Shown piece after piece: positions 36,640 to 48,600 of a stretch of DNA of 64,000 nt; position 1 is the stretch's first letter; each line of letters starts with the position of its first letter. The DNA is from Castanea sativa (lineage: Eukaryota; Streptophyta; Magnoliopsida; Fagales; Fagaceae), in NCBI RefSeq assembly GCF_040712315.1, contig NC_134013.1, positions 65,193,501 to 65,257,500 on the forward strand, in the 5' to 3' direction. The notes under the pieces were generated by a model. That model saw only the letters and a program-made list of their open reading frames with translations, searched no databases and was not told the DNA's origin. The position numbers and the translations under genes were made by a program.

Positions 36640-38541
36640 ATGGATAGAGGTCAGTCTCTAATTATACCTCCATTGTTTGATGGTACTAACTATGCATACT
36701 AGAAAGTACGCATGAAAGCTTTCTTGCAGTCTCTAGATGAGAAGATGTGGCAAGCTATGGAGATAGGCTGGACCAAGCCTAAAAAAGTGCCGGCCGATTG
36801 GGATGATGCTAAGATCAATGCGGCAAACTTCTACAGTAGAGCATTGAATGCCTTATTCAGTGCAATCACTAATGAGGATTTCAAGAAGATATCCTCCACT
36901 AAAACTGCTAAGGAAGCATAGACCATCCTTCAGACAACCTATGAGGGAACAAAGGCTGTCAAAGATTCAAAGCTACAGAGGTTCACTACAAGCTTCGAAG
37001 AAATTAAGATGGACGAGGACAAGTCGTTCAATGAGTTCTATGCCAAGCTCAAGGACATAGTAAACTCAGCCTTCAATCTTGGGGAAACTATTCCTGAACC
37101 CAAGATTGTGAGAAAAGTGCTCAGATCTCTGCCCGAGAGATTCCATACCAAGATCATGGTGATAGAAGAATCAAAGGATATTGACAAGATTCCTCTGACT
37201 GAGCTAGTTGGTAATCTGCAAAACTATGAGCTAAGGTTTACTAGAATTGGCAAATCGGCTAAAGGTAAGAGCATGGCACTAAAGGCCAAGAGCAGTGAGA
37301 CAGATGAGTCATCAGACGATGAAGACTCTAAGATGAAGTCCTACATCACCAGGCAATTCAAAAAATTCAAGAAAAATGTCAATGGAAAAGGCTTCGATAA
37401 GGACCGCAGGCAATCCAGTTCTTCTCAGTTCAAGAGCCAAGAGAAAGGAAAGAAGGATACTAGGGATGGCGGTCAGTACACTATTCCAGCAGGACCTAAG
37501 TGCTTCGGGTGTCAAGGCTTCGGTCACATGAAACAGGAGTGTCCCACATATCTCAAAAGCATTGGAAAGAGCAAGGCACTTGCTGCTACTTTGAGCAACA
37601 TTGAGCCTAAGGATGATTCCGACAATGAGGATGGCAGAATTTTAAATGCCTTCACTGCCACTGTCAATCCTACTGAAGGGATTGTTGAAGATGTGGATGA
37701 AGAAGAGGAACTGGTGGAATCCAAGTTTGAAAAGATGGATGATCAAGATGATATCCATACAGCCTATGAGAAACTGTACAAGCTTTCTGAGAAGCATGAG
37801 AAACTCTATAGGCTAGCCACCAAGAAGCTCAGTGATGTGGAACTTGACCGTGAAGAGTTTTCCACTAAGTTTGATGAAGCTAATTAGACTATTGGGGCAC
37901 TGAGATTCGAGAAAAATTTCTTGACTGAGAAGACCAAGAAGCTTGAAGCGGAGCTGTTTCAAGTTAGAGCTCAATTGGAGAGGACATCAAGTGTGAAACT
38001 GGATGAGATGCTCAGCATTCAGAAATCTGCTTCTGATTGAACAGGATTGGGGTATGAATTCTCTTCCTCAAATATTGCTTCTGCCAGTACCAGTGTTTTT
38101 GTTCCTTCTGTTAATAACCTTAATTTTGAGAACAAAGATGTTAAAACTGAATTAGTAAGTGAGAACCTAGACAAGGGTAAGTCCATCTTAGGAGCACCCC
38201 CTAAGCTTGAGAAAAAGGAAACTAAAAACCCTAGGACTAAGAAGGCTAACTCTCAAAAGCCTAAACAGAAGAAGCAGCATCTCTGTCATCATTGTGGTAT
38301 TGCCGGTCATACTCTACCAAATTGCTATAAGTGGTTAGCCACTCGACAGAGCAATGACATGATAGCATCTGGAAACCAAAATCAGCTTCAAACCTCTCTT
38401 GCTCCTCTTGGAGATCTTCTCAAAGCCCTCATGTTCCTTTCGAACTTGAACGGTTTCAATCCTTCCCCCTCATCACTGGTTAAAGAGTTTGCAAAAAGGA
38501 AAGGTTCTTCCAAGGTGTGGAAGGAAAAGGGTTTCAAGTGA
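36640..38541 (+). pseudogene. gag, pol-less copia element
   Basis: One frame of 634 codons from ATG 36640 to the stop at 38539, interrupted only by four in-frame stops (36700, 36919, 37885, 38038) and no frameshift. The first two replace Trp and the third a Gln, judged from the relatives at 13685 and 3260-3580. Domains: N-terminal UBN2-type Gag domain with MKAFLQSLDEKMWQAMEIG, helical part to about residue 210, basic Lys/Ser-rich linker. Zinc knuckle 1 is CFGCQGFGHMKQEC (residues 288-301), the coiled coil spans about 350-465, and knuckle 2 is CHHCGIAGHTLPNC (549-562). Gag forms the particle and packages RNA. The frame ends without passing into pol. The stops are all of a kind produced by C-to-T change, so the inserted copy may have had an intact gag. 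Confidence 0.9.
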
Positions 38542-40430
38542 TTTATTCATTTTTTCTCTCTCTCCCCCTTCGTTTTTTTTTTTTTTTTTTTTTTTTGCAT
38601 TACTTGTGTGTTTTGCTTTACTGTTTTAATCAATCTAGTTTTATGCATTGTTTTGTTTTGTTTAACATGTCTTTGTTTGCTTCTTTCAGTTTTTTTTTTA
38701 AATAAAAAAAATTGAAAAATACAAAAACAGTGTGTGTTTGTGTACATCGGTTCTTGTGAATCTTAAAATGGCCATTGAAACATAGTTTTCTAAACTTTGT
38801 AGCTCTTGTAGCTTAGATGAGCATCTCTATGCACAACTAAGCAAGTGAGCTTTGTGGCTCTTTGTTTGTGATGAGTAAGGTTAAGTGGTCTCTTGTACTT
38901 AACACTCGTATCACTCTTTTTGACAGGTAGGACTAGAAAATACTAGGAGAAAGGCATAAATAACCATCTCACCACTGTTACCCGCCAATCATGATATGAC
39001 ATCTGTATGCTTCGGCATAGCAAAAGTGCAATGTCAATGACATCTGTATGCTTCGGCATAGCAAAAGTGCAATGTCAAAAGGCTTAACATAATTAGGTAT
39101 TTCTTTTCTCTCCTTTGTATACCTATGCATGTTTTGCTTAATAAAAAGAAAATATGCAAAGAAAATAAAAGCAAAAAGATCAAAAATACTTTAAATATGA
39201 TTGCAAGCGTGTTTTCTAGAAAATGTGGGAGTTATAGGATGTACTTCAAAGGTGATAGTCCCCATCAAATAGTTATGATTTTGTGTGAGTTAAAGTGATT
39301 TTCTCATATCTCAAATTGTCATAACTTTGAGACACATATGCAATCTTGCGATGTTTTCACACACAACACACAATATTCTTTGCTACTTTTGATCCCTGTG
39401 CAGGTACAATGTGATTTGGCCATCACAAGGTTTACATGCGTTGATGTATGCTCACTAAATTGTCTTGACTTGTTTTTGAAATATAAAATCGGTTAGACTT
39501 GTTTAATGTGTGAGTGCATGTTTTAAGATCCATGTACTTAAAATTATTATTGAGAGATGATTTTAAGAGTCTAATATGCTAATTAGATCATTGGTTGAGT
39601 TGCATGCGTGATTGCATTCATGTTTTTGTTTTTCCCTTCTCGAAAAGCTGTTTTGAAAAGCTGGCTCGACACCTCCTCGATACTTGGCTATCTGTCGAGC
39701 TTCTTACCTTTTTCTTATCACAATCTCGATAGCTTCTTGACACCTTCTAGATCGATCAAGAAACAAACTGACCTCTCGACAGCTTCTCGACACCTAGTGG
39801 ATCGATCGAGCTTCTGTTATTGTGTCTTTGATTTGTTCCTCGACACCTTCTCGATAGCTCTATCTATCGAAGTTGCTTTTCTCAACACCTTCCTCGACAG
39901 ATGTCTCGACACCTATATCTGTTGAGATTTACTGAACCACTATTTAATGGTTCTATACAATCCGGCTTCTAATTTCTCTCGATCTCTCTCTTGATTGCAC
40001 TGTCTGTTCACCTTCCAAACCTCTCTCTCTTACTCCTAACCTCAACCCAAGGTTTCTTCATTCTTTTTCAAGCTTTTCTTAACTTGGTAAGCTTCTAATC
40101 TTCTTCATTTACATGCATTTAATGTTTTGAAACCTAAGTTTTGGGATTCTTAAAAATTTTGGGGTTTTTCAAAATTGGTTAGTTATTGTTGCAATTTTGG
40201 GATGGGTTTTGTAGATTTGATCTTAAAAACTCCATGCATTGCATCACATTTGCATTTTCACAGTATTCTCATGTATTTAGATGTATGTGAACTGATTGTG
40301 TGTTGTTAGGTTTGGATTGGGCTGAGCCCATGATGTTTTTTTTATTGCATGTCACATGCTCATGCATTCCCCATGCATACGTTCTCTCTTTTCAATATAC
40401 TTGTAATATTTAAATTGTTTTGGGACTTTA
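38542..40430 (+). repeat. Non-coding block between gag and extra ORF remnant
   Basis: Conserved motif GGCATAAATAACCATCTCAC (38952 onward, within 38945-38993), then a duplicated 'catctgtatgcttcggcata' segment (39000-39080), then the 'gtgggagttata' motif (39222-39281). Next come a stretch rich in 'ctcgacacct'/'ctcgatag' (39660-39930), a C/T-rich leader-like part (39970-40080) and AACTTG|GTAAGC, a donor-like site at 40086. Same order as minus-strand 8550-6930. Confidence 0.75.
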
Positions 40431-40466
40431 CGCCACTTTTCCATTCCTTTTCCCATCTCCGACCCT

Positions 40467-40880
40467 TTTCATGTCATGGTTGCCATAAACGCCGCTACCG
40501 TAAAACGTAGTGAGGCATAGCTTAGGTCGCGACAGACGGATTCAGCAGCTCCTTCCTCCCGTTCGGCTCCATCTCGATCTGCTCGAGCTTCTTCCGCTCC
40601 CTCCTCTTCTTCGAGCGCTGTGTCATTAGGAGACATCATGGCGCAGCTTCAGGGCATGGATGCTCGCCTAGATATGCTCTCTACAGAGTTGTATCAGGTG
40701 AATGTTCGTGTTAGTCGCATTGCTCGGCAACAGGCGACCATGGGTGGTTTTGCTCCTGAGATTTCTCCTCCACCACCTCTTGTGGCTTCCGAGTCTGAGG
40801 ATGATGATGGTGATGACGATGATGCTTCGGATGATGATGATGATGGAGATGCTAGCTCTACCGATGAGATGCCTACTTGA
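40467..40880 (+). pseudogene. C-terminal remnant of the extra ORF
   Basis: From about 40467 the frame matches the end of the ORF at 6924-5766 (ATVKRSE, a Ser/Pro/Ala-rich linker, VSLGDIMA), with one stop near 40518. From ATG 40620 it is open for 86 codons: a helix with heptad-like spacing (MDARLDMLSTELYQVNVRVS), a Pro-rich turn and a tail of about 25 Asp/Glu/Ser residues. The N-terminal domain is deleted. The part kept looks like an oligomerising helix plus acidic tail; function unknown. Confidence 0.65.
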
Positions 40881-41425
40881 CATTCTACCCTTTGTCACTC
40901 GTGACAAAAAGGGGAAGTAGTTTTGGGTTATGAGAGTAGTCATACTTAGGGGGAGAGCTTGTATAGGGACTTATTTGATAGGGAGAGTGTTGTTATTTGA
41001 GGGATGTAGTGAGGATTACTTGTATCTATTTCTTTTCTCTACTTTAGATACATTTTCTTCATGTACCTAGGTCTTGTGACCATTTTTACATACATTGTAC
41101 TTATCTTTGATATATAAGTGATGATGTATGTTTCTTCACCTATCTCTACATGTGTTGTTTCTTTTCTCTCTTTATACACGTGTTTCTTTATTTGTATGCA
41201 ATCTATTATTTCTGTTTCACACTAAGTTGCCTTGATGAGTTTTGTTTAAAGTGTTTCAGAAATACAGGTTGTCAAAGTCTACTTGCCATAAACTCTCTTC
41301 TTACAAAGTTTTTCAAGAGTTTGTGTTAGGATAGATTTTATTGTATTCAACAAATGAATATGAGTTGAGTGATTTATGACTTCTCTCATATATTCATTTG
41401 TTGGTTGTGGTTTTGTCATGGATTG

Positions 41426-41437
41426 CCAAAGGGGGAG
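41426..41437 (+). other. Polypurine tract
   Basis: CCAAAGGGGGAG, just before the 3' LTR TG at 41440. Confidence 0.92.
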
Positions 41438-41439
41438 AT

Positions 41440-42460
41440 TGTTAGGACATATGTGTTTCACTTGTTAAGAACATATGTCATTCATTTATGTAATTGGTTA
41501 ATCATTTGACAAAACGCACTATTACTTGTAATTGAGTAGATTTAGGATGAGTTTTATACTTCAAGAAACTGTGTTTCAAGATCAAGTGTTGAAGTCATCA
41601 AGTCTGTCCAAGAAACAAGCTGAAAAGTGCAAATTCATTAAAGCTCGACAGCTAGCATATGTCAAGGTTTAAAGAGCTGTTCCAATGCCATGGCTCGACA
41701 GCTACTCGACAGCATCTCGATACCTCTATCTGTCGAGGTTTAAGAAAAATAGATTCTAAGTTCTGTTTTGATTCCAATCCGTGGATATGTCTTTGGGCCT
41801 TCTTTTCTCCTAACTCTAGACATATAAAAGGATTATTTTAAGGGCCATCAAAGGTACGCAAGTTGCACAAGCATTGAGAAATCCTTGTTCAAGCAAATTG
41901 TGACTTGAGAAAAAGTTCTTGCCTTAGTTCATCTCTCTTGTGAAGAAGTTGCTGTGTCTTTGCACCATAGGGTTTTGTAACCAAGCATCTTCTTGATCTT
42001 CATCGTGTAGATGAATTAAAGAACTTTGCAGCCAACAATCTTCTCTAGTTGGTGATTGAAATCGCGAACTAGGATCCGCGCAATTAGTTAGTCACGTACT
42101 TGGGAGCCGTTCATTGAAAGGAGAAATTATCACTACAGAACAAGTCCAATTAGGTATTGGGGTAAGGGTTCAAATGTAGGTTGGTAAGGTACTGGGATTC
42201 CTTTACTTGTAACTACTTGTTGTGATAATAGTGGAATTTCGGGAGTGGTGACATTAAAATCACCCAGTGGGGTTTTTGCCGTGTAGGTTTTCCCCATTCG
42301 TAAACAAATCACCGTGTCATTTAATTTCCGCTACATACTTAGTTTAATTGGTGATTTGTTTGTGCTACCACGTAATTTGCATGTTAATTTGATTAATTAA
42401 TAACTTGGCTAATTAATCAATTAATCCATCACAAGGGGTCAATTCATTTTTGGCCTATCA
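41440..42460 (+). repeat. 3' LTR of the pol-less element (family A)
   Basis: 1021 bp, the same length as the 5' LTR, ending GGCCTATCA before the target duplication ATTTG. Confidence 0.95.
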
Positions 42461-42477
42461 ATTTGCAACTAGGAGAT

Positions 42478-43630
42478 TGTTCTCTTTATCCATTGTGAAA
42501 GCTCGGATTTGTGTTAAAAACACAAGAGCTATTTAGGCCCCAAATTAAAAAAATTACGGCTCAGTTGATTTTACTCTAACTTAAACTAAGTGTGGAATAG
42601 AGTAAATGCGAGCGAACAAACAAAACAACTACTCTAAGCTATATTCATTAAAACACAGCAGTAAAATGAAAGCTAAAAGAGTAGGTAACAGAGATGCAAA
42701 CACAAGATAACACTGCGATGTGTTATCGAAGAGGAAACCGAAGAACTCGGCGAAAAACCTCTCCGCCACTCTCCAAGCGGTAAATCGATTCACTGGACAA
42801 TAAGTTGGGATACACGAATAGCAAAAGACCCCCAAGCCTAGTCTACCCAGTGCACCTAAGCCCTTCAAACTCCTACTCCAACAAGGCTTATCGGAATCGT
42901 GTCTTGTCTAACTTTCCGGATCCCGCAATGCGCCCAATTGCATCTGCCAAAGCTTAGCTTCTTCCAATACTTCCCAGCAGCAGCAAAATCTCACTGAACA
43001 CTCAATTGGGTGTGGTAAGTATTCGGGCTATCAACCTCTCAAGGATTTGGAAATAGAGAGGTAGGAGTAGAGGAAAACCATAATGGATGGTATAGAGAAT
43101 TGTGGGTATGACAATCTCACACTCTCAAGGGTTTGAGGTTAAGGTTTTCTCTTCTAAAAAACTCTCTACTCAATATGTGGGTAATGATGGTATATATAGT
43201 GTGTATGAGGATGTAGTGGAGCAGATAGGACAAAATAGAAAAATAGGCTATTTCGCAGGTATCTCGCGGGAAGGCCTTACCCGCGAGACACTCGTAAAAA
43301 CCAGCTATCGCCATCTATCATGACTCTTCGCATTCCAGTCATGCGCAAGGTACATGCATCACTTCGCGGGATAGCTAGTCGCAAGCTACCCGCGAAAACT
43401 CTTTTAGTCTTCAAAAGATGCCTTGAGTCTTCACACTCTCTCTCTCACACACAACCCTTACAAATAAATCCCACATTAAATACAGGGTATAAAAGATTGA
43501 ATAAAATTACAATCAAATTTCGCACGAAATTAAAGCCAACACAAAATAGTTGTAAATCACAACTTTACACATTGAAAATGAGAATTTAAAGCAGTCCACA
43601 CAAATCGCAATTCTCACGATCAAAAATAAG
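42478..43630 (-). repeat. LTR-like repeat, unpaired
   Basis: On the minus strand a TATA-like CTATATATACC (near 43195) is followed by transcribed-leader-like text and the phrase GGCGGAGAGGTTTTTCGCCG, which I recall from copia LTRs of woody plants. Two CGCGGG-containing stretches (43260-43285, 43365-43400) are inverted relative to each other. No ends, partner LTR or coding region in the window. The pol-less element inserted at its right-hand edge (42461). Confidence 0.45.
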
Positions 43631-44040
43631 AATTTTAAGAAAATAATTATATATATCTTATATATAGTTAGTTTTATAACAAATTTTAAAATTTGTCCAT
43701 AATTTTTTTATTTGAAGATATTTTGAAAATCTATGAAATAAAATATAATTTATGGAAAATAAATTAAAAGAATTTTTAGACATTCAAGAATTATCTTCTT
43801 TTTCATTTTTTTTTTTTTTTACTCCAACATCAAAGAAGAGAGATGTGGCAACCTAATAGAGGGAGAAATTAGCAATGAATACTTCTCATCTACTTAACTT
43901 TGTACAATTTTAATTTTGTCCTTAATTTTTTCTTTCTTTCTAAAAGTAGAAAGAAGTGCATTATATCACTTATATTAATGGGGAAAAAAATGTTTTCCCA
44001 AAAAAAGAAAAAGAAAATCATATGTTATATGCCACAGGCA
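43631..44040. repeat. Dispersed A/T-rich repeat, copy 2
   Basis: Similar in order to 32990-33420. No coding content. Confidence 0.55.
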
Positions 44041-44169
44041 GGATTAAACTATAGCATCAGCATTGAATGTGGGAAATCTCAAATGCATGCCAAATTCCAA
44101 ATTTATTTACAATTGAGGCCCAAAAGACGTCTACAATGAAAGTTGTAAAATACAATAATGGTAAAAAAA

Positions 44170-45140
44170 ATAACATTGAGCTACAGTGCGATTCTAAATG
44201 TAGAATCGCACTATAGCTCAATGGTATAAAAAAAAAAAAAACTATTTTCTATTCGGCCCGTGTCTTCTCTCTCCGCAGAACCTGCTCTCTCTTCTTTCCT
44301 TCTTTCTATCTTTCTCTCTTTCTTTCTACTCTCTCTTCTTCTTGCTCTCTCTTCTTCAACGGCATGGAGGCAACGGCGTGGAGGCTCGATCAGCTTCTGT
44401 GGTGGAGGCGTGGAGGTCGTGAGTTTGTTCATGGGTTTCCAGCGTGGGTTTGTTCATGGGTTTCCGGCGTTTGGGTGGGATTTGGGTGGCGTTTGGGTGG
44501 CGTTTGGGTCGGATTTGGGTTGTGGGTTGGCGTTTGGGGGATTTGTTTCCATGGCTTTGCTCAGTTTGATGATGGATTTTGGTTTTGGATTTTGATTTTG
44601 ATTTGGATTTTGGTTTTGGATTTTGATTTTGATTTGGATTTTGGTTCTGATGGGTTTTGGTTTGATGATGGATTTTGGTTTGCTGGTATGTGATCGGCGT
44701 TGTTGGTTTCGATGGGTTTTGGTTTGACGATGGGTTTTTTTTTTCTGGGTTTGCTGGTATGTGATCGGCGTTGTGGTGGCTGTTCTGTTATGATTAGCGT
44801 GATGGTTTTTTTTTATCAGTTTCGCCGATTTGGGTTGATATGGATGAATGATGATGGAGGATTTATGTGGAGGAGTTGGGTTGATGATGGAGGAAGAGTC
44901 TGAAGAGGTGAAAAATAAAGTAACGGAGGATTCTAGAAGAGGATAAAATTGAGAAAAAACAAAACAGAAAAAATAAATAAATAAAATAAAATTTATTACG
45001 AAAATATATTATTTTAATGAGTAGAATGGAAAAATAAAAGTTTGGATGTTGTATGTTTTGAAAAATTGTATTGTATAATAGATAAAGTGAATTTTTTATA
45101 GTAAAATAAAATAGAATTGAGAAAAATGAATACTAATGCT
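44170..45140 (+). mobile_element. Palindrome-ended repeat element, copy 1
   Basis: Begins with a palindrome, TTGAGCTACAGTGCGATTCT then its inverse ending 'cactatagctcaa' (44176-44222), and ends near 'actaatgctctaaa' (45126-45140). The same palindrome and end are present, inverted, at 61960-63055. The centre (44360-44900) is G/T-rich with tandem 'ggatttt ggtttt' units. It stays open by chance because of this repeat structure. No transposase; likely a non-autonomous DNA transposon of unknown superfamily. Confidence 0.6.
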
Positions 45141-45481
45141 CTAAACCTTCAATATAAAAGACTGACACTCTACGACTAAGTTAAAAGTTGTTGGGGCAAA
45201 CGCTGATGATGCTTTTGCGGAACCATTTTTTTTTTTTTTTAAATTAGCCTTTTCTGTACCAAATGTGTAGCTCCTTAAGGTCATATTCGATTCAACCTCG
45301 GTGTGATAATACCAAATCAAGAAAAAAAAAATTGAAAGGAATGAAAAGATATGGAAGCAGTGTCATCAATTTGTCATGCATAGTAAACACTCAATTGGTT
45401 TTTATAATCGAAGTATAGTTTACTGTATAAAAGTCTTCAATATAAGTACATAACCATAGAAGATTATTGCAACACATAACT

Positions 45482-45491
45482 TTTATTTATT
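45482..45491 (-). terminator. Possible polyadenylation signal of the SEO gene
   Basis: Minus-strand AATAAATAAA about 200 bases after the stop codon. The rest of 45141-45692 shows no gene. Confidence 0.45.
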
Positions 45492-45692
45492 CCTTCAAAT
45501 AGCATACATAAGCCGCTAGAAAGTGGCAACTGAGAGGACATCTCACACTCAACTCTTTTACATAAAAAAGATGAAAGAAGAAAAAAATTAATAAATAAAT
45601 AAAACACACATCATATATATATTGTTCTCTTATTTAGCACCAGCAGTATAAGCATATAGCTGCTATATTAATTAAGGAAAATGCTAGTGGGT

Positions 45693-48600
45693 TTACTTAT
45701 TAGTGGCCAGTGCAAGTAAGCTTGGAACAATGCCTTCGTCGTGGCAGCAGAGGAAAGTGGTGTATTTCTCCATGTAATGGTGACACTCAGGACACTTCAT
45801 GCTTTCTGGGATTTTTCCAGCATAGTGTGAGAACTCAAAGCGGCAACAAGGGTGAGAATTGCCACGAAGCGTGGCAACATAGTTTTGAAAAGCAACGTCA
45901 AAACCCTGCAGTGGCACATTTTCTTTCCATTGATCATACTCATACAAGGCAGACCAGAGAATGTTTCCATGCTCATTAACCAACACACTAGACCCTCTGC
46001 TAAGCACAGCCCATGTACCCTCTCTGTCGAAGCTAAGCACCCTCTTGATTTGTTGCATCACAATGTCGTGTTCCTCATCCTTGCCTAGCTGAATCTTTGA
46101 GAACAGCATGCTCTCAAGCCTGGTCCAAAAGAACCATATTGTGGCTGGGTCTTGCCAGCAGGTACTGAGTTTTTCCTGTACAATGTTCGCTATCACTCGC
46201 TTTACTTGCTCCTTTTTTGTGGCTTTTCCTACGTACACCATTTCTAAGGGTATGCGTACAGCCGCTGCAATTGCTTTCGCTTCCTTTGTAAATTTCCGAA
46301 TCCACTCCATGTCATCCCCTCCGTACACGAAAATGTATTTTCCATCTTTAATCTGTTCAATGAAAAAGAGGGAAATGTGAATTACTATGATAAATCCTTA
46401 TAATTTAATTATCTCATCATTATTCTAACATTTTTTTTTCTTAAAAGAGTGTGTTTGCGCACAAACACAAATGCATATATATAATTACCCAGTTCAATAT
46501 GGTTGCGTCAATACCATCCACCAGTAGCTCAAGCCTCCAAGCCTCTTCTCTCCAAAGAGTTTCTTCTTTCAAGGTAGTGAAAGGGAAAGCATGGCTCCCC
46601 CAAATCCACATCATGTGAATTGCATTGGGGGAAACCACTCTCCCTTGAGGGTCTAGGACTACAAGAATGGGTTTGTTCCTGAAGTTCCACTCCTCCCTGA
46701 TGAACTTGATTGATGCCTTCGATATTATGGAAGGGTGGTACACTGAGTACCATGTCATTGGATTCTGCAGCTCCTCAAAATGTCTTTGCCTGGCATCAGT
46801 CAACTGATCCACAATGGGGATCCATACAACCTCATATGGACTTTGAAGCCTCATATCAAGATTCCTGGACTCGTTATAACTCTGTTCAAGAACCGACAAC
46901 TCATCTTGGGTGATATCTAGACTTGAAATGAGCAATAGCACATTCTTCCTCCTAAGAACATCAAGGTTAACCTGGTTTTACCAAAATGAAACAATCAAAT
47001 ATAGATAATCATATAACTAATTATATTATCACAACTTAAAAATTAAGACCAAGTATATATATATGCTATATGTTGATAGTAGAAATTGTAATGTCGATAA
47101 TTGTGCAACAGTAATGATAATGATATGTGTTAGAAGAGCCGACCCTTTTCTTTGTGGTACCATCAACAAGTGCCAACACATCATCCCTAGGGCAAATCAA
47201 AGCCTTGAGAACTCTCATGTTGTCAATGTGGATCATTTTGAAGAGTTCGACAAGCATTTTATAAGATTCAACATCCCTTCTCTCCTCTGCATTGAATAGG
47301 AGAATTTCAGTGTATATGAGTGGTATCTTATGTAACGGAAATATATCGAGTCCATGTATGTGCAAAGAGTGTTGTACCAATTGTATGCAATTGTATAAGA
47401 TACTTTTATGTATTCATTTTTTATATATGGCATTGCATGTTATATAACGCAGGATAAAACTGGCTTACCAATGTATCGAACGCATTCTTCCATCTTCTTC
47501 TTAAGATGTTCAAGTATGGTTTTGAGCTTGTGAGTCAGGGTGGATAGCTCCCATGCTTCTGAGGTGGATAACGCAAACCTGCAATCAATATCCATTTTGC
47601 ATTGTTAATATTAAATGCCTTTCTTTCTTTTTTTGCTGAGAATGTTAAATGCCTTACAAACATTCTAGTATTTACACTACTTATAAAACAATTTAGATCT
47701 TTCTTTTTATTAGTGTGTACAAAAAAATTCAAGAAATGCTTAACAAACCTTTTATGGGCCATACTGTATCTAAATTTAAAGATTGCATGAGAATAATTGT
47801 AAATTGGGATGGAGAGGAAAACGACATACTCGTAACCAATGGTAGTGAAACTAGAAATCTGAGTTGCGCAGGCCACAATGCTCCTGATAGTCCAATACAC
47901 GGCAGTTGGAATATGGGTCATGGCTGAGGCTAATGCTGGTACGTCCGTTGTGATATAAATGGATGGTAGATCTCTAAACTCAATGACACACCAAGTCACT
48001 TCTAATATGGTCCTGATTAGATCATTAAGTGCATCGAACCGGGGTTTCAGTGGGATTGCGTGCTCAATGATGCCAGGCACTTGTTTCAGGATTGCCATTG
48101 CCTTGGCAAGTTGGTTTGTCGAGTAAATCTGTGCAAGAAGCCAGAATTCTCCATAGTTCAATCCAAATGCCGCTAGGGCCAACACCAACTTTGCGTCCCA
48201 TCCATAGTGTGATACCATGTTAAATATTGCCACTGTGGTTTGGTGTGCATCTGTGCTACCCAAAGCCTTGTATTGAAGCTGAAAAAAAAAATTTAAAAAT
48301 AAACTTTTAATTTTTTTTTTTTTTTTTTTGATAATCAAAAGATTCTGATTTCTATTATTATGTTGATGTAAATATAGATGGGACAAGATTTTGTAATCGT
48401 GATTTGTTATAACCTCGCAAGCAATTCGGTCAATGGTATATGACAGAGCTTCTAGCATAGCAAGAAAACTGGTATGGTGGGTCTTGTCATCAAAGCCTGG
48501 ATCAAGGTATGTTTGGGAACCCTGTACAAAAACACAAGCAATAATTAGAAAATGAAAACAAAGAACATAGAACTGGATGCTTTCAATTCAAATAAATTAC

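Larger units (their letters stand above)
35549..42460 (+). mobile_element. Complete-ended, pol-less Ty1/copia element, 6912 bp
   Basis: Two LTRs of 1021 bp each (35549-36569, 41440-42460), perfect 5 bp target duplications ATTTG (35544-35548, 42461-42465). Primer binding site 36572-36583, polypurine tract 41426-41437. The internal 4870 bp hold gag (36640-38541), then a non-coding block, then the C-terminal end of the extra ORF (40620-40880). Protease, integrase, RT and RNase H are absent. The gap lies where the inner element of 4197-13298 has pol and the N-terminal half of the extra ORF. It must have moved using enzymes of another copy (inference). LTR differences are few, so it is younger than 4197-13298. 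Confidence 0.95.

Noticed and set aside
44260..44903. Open frames of about 110 codons rich in Gly, Trp, Phe and Val
   Set aside because: Made of short G/T tandem repeats (ggattttggtttt); overlapping frames are equally open and no domain is seen.
47535..48458. A single 307-codon ORF as an alternative unspliced SEO exon
   Set aside because: It reads through two introns; the GT-AG borders and family motifs support separate exons 48278-47830 and 47578-47469.
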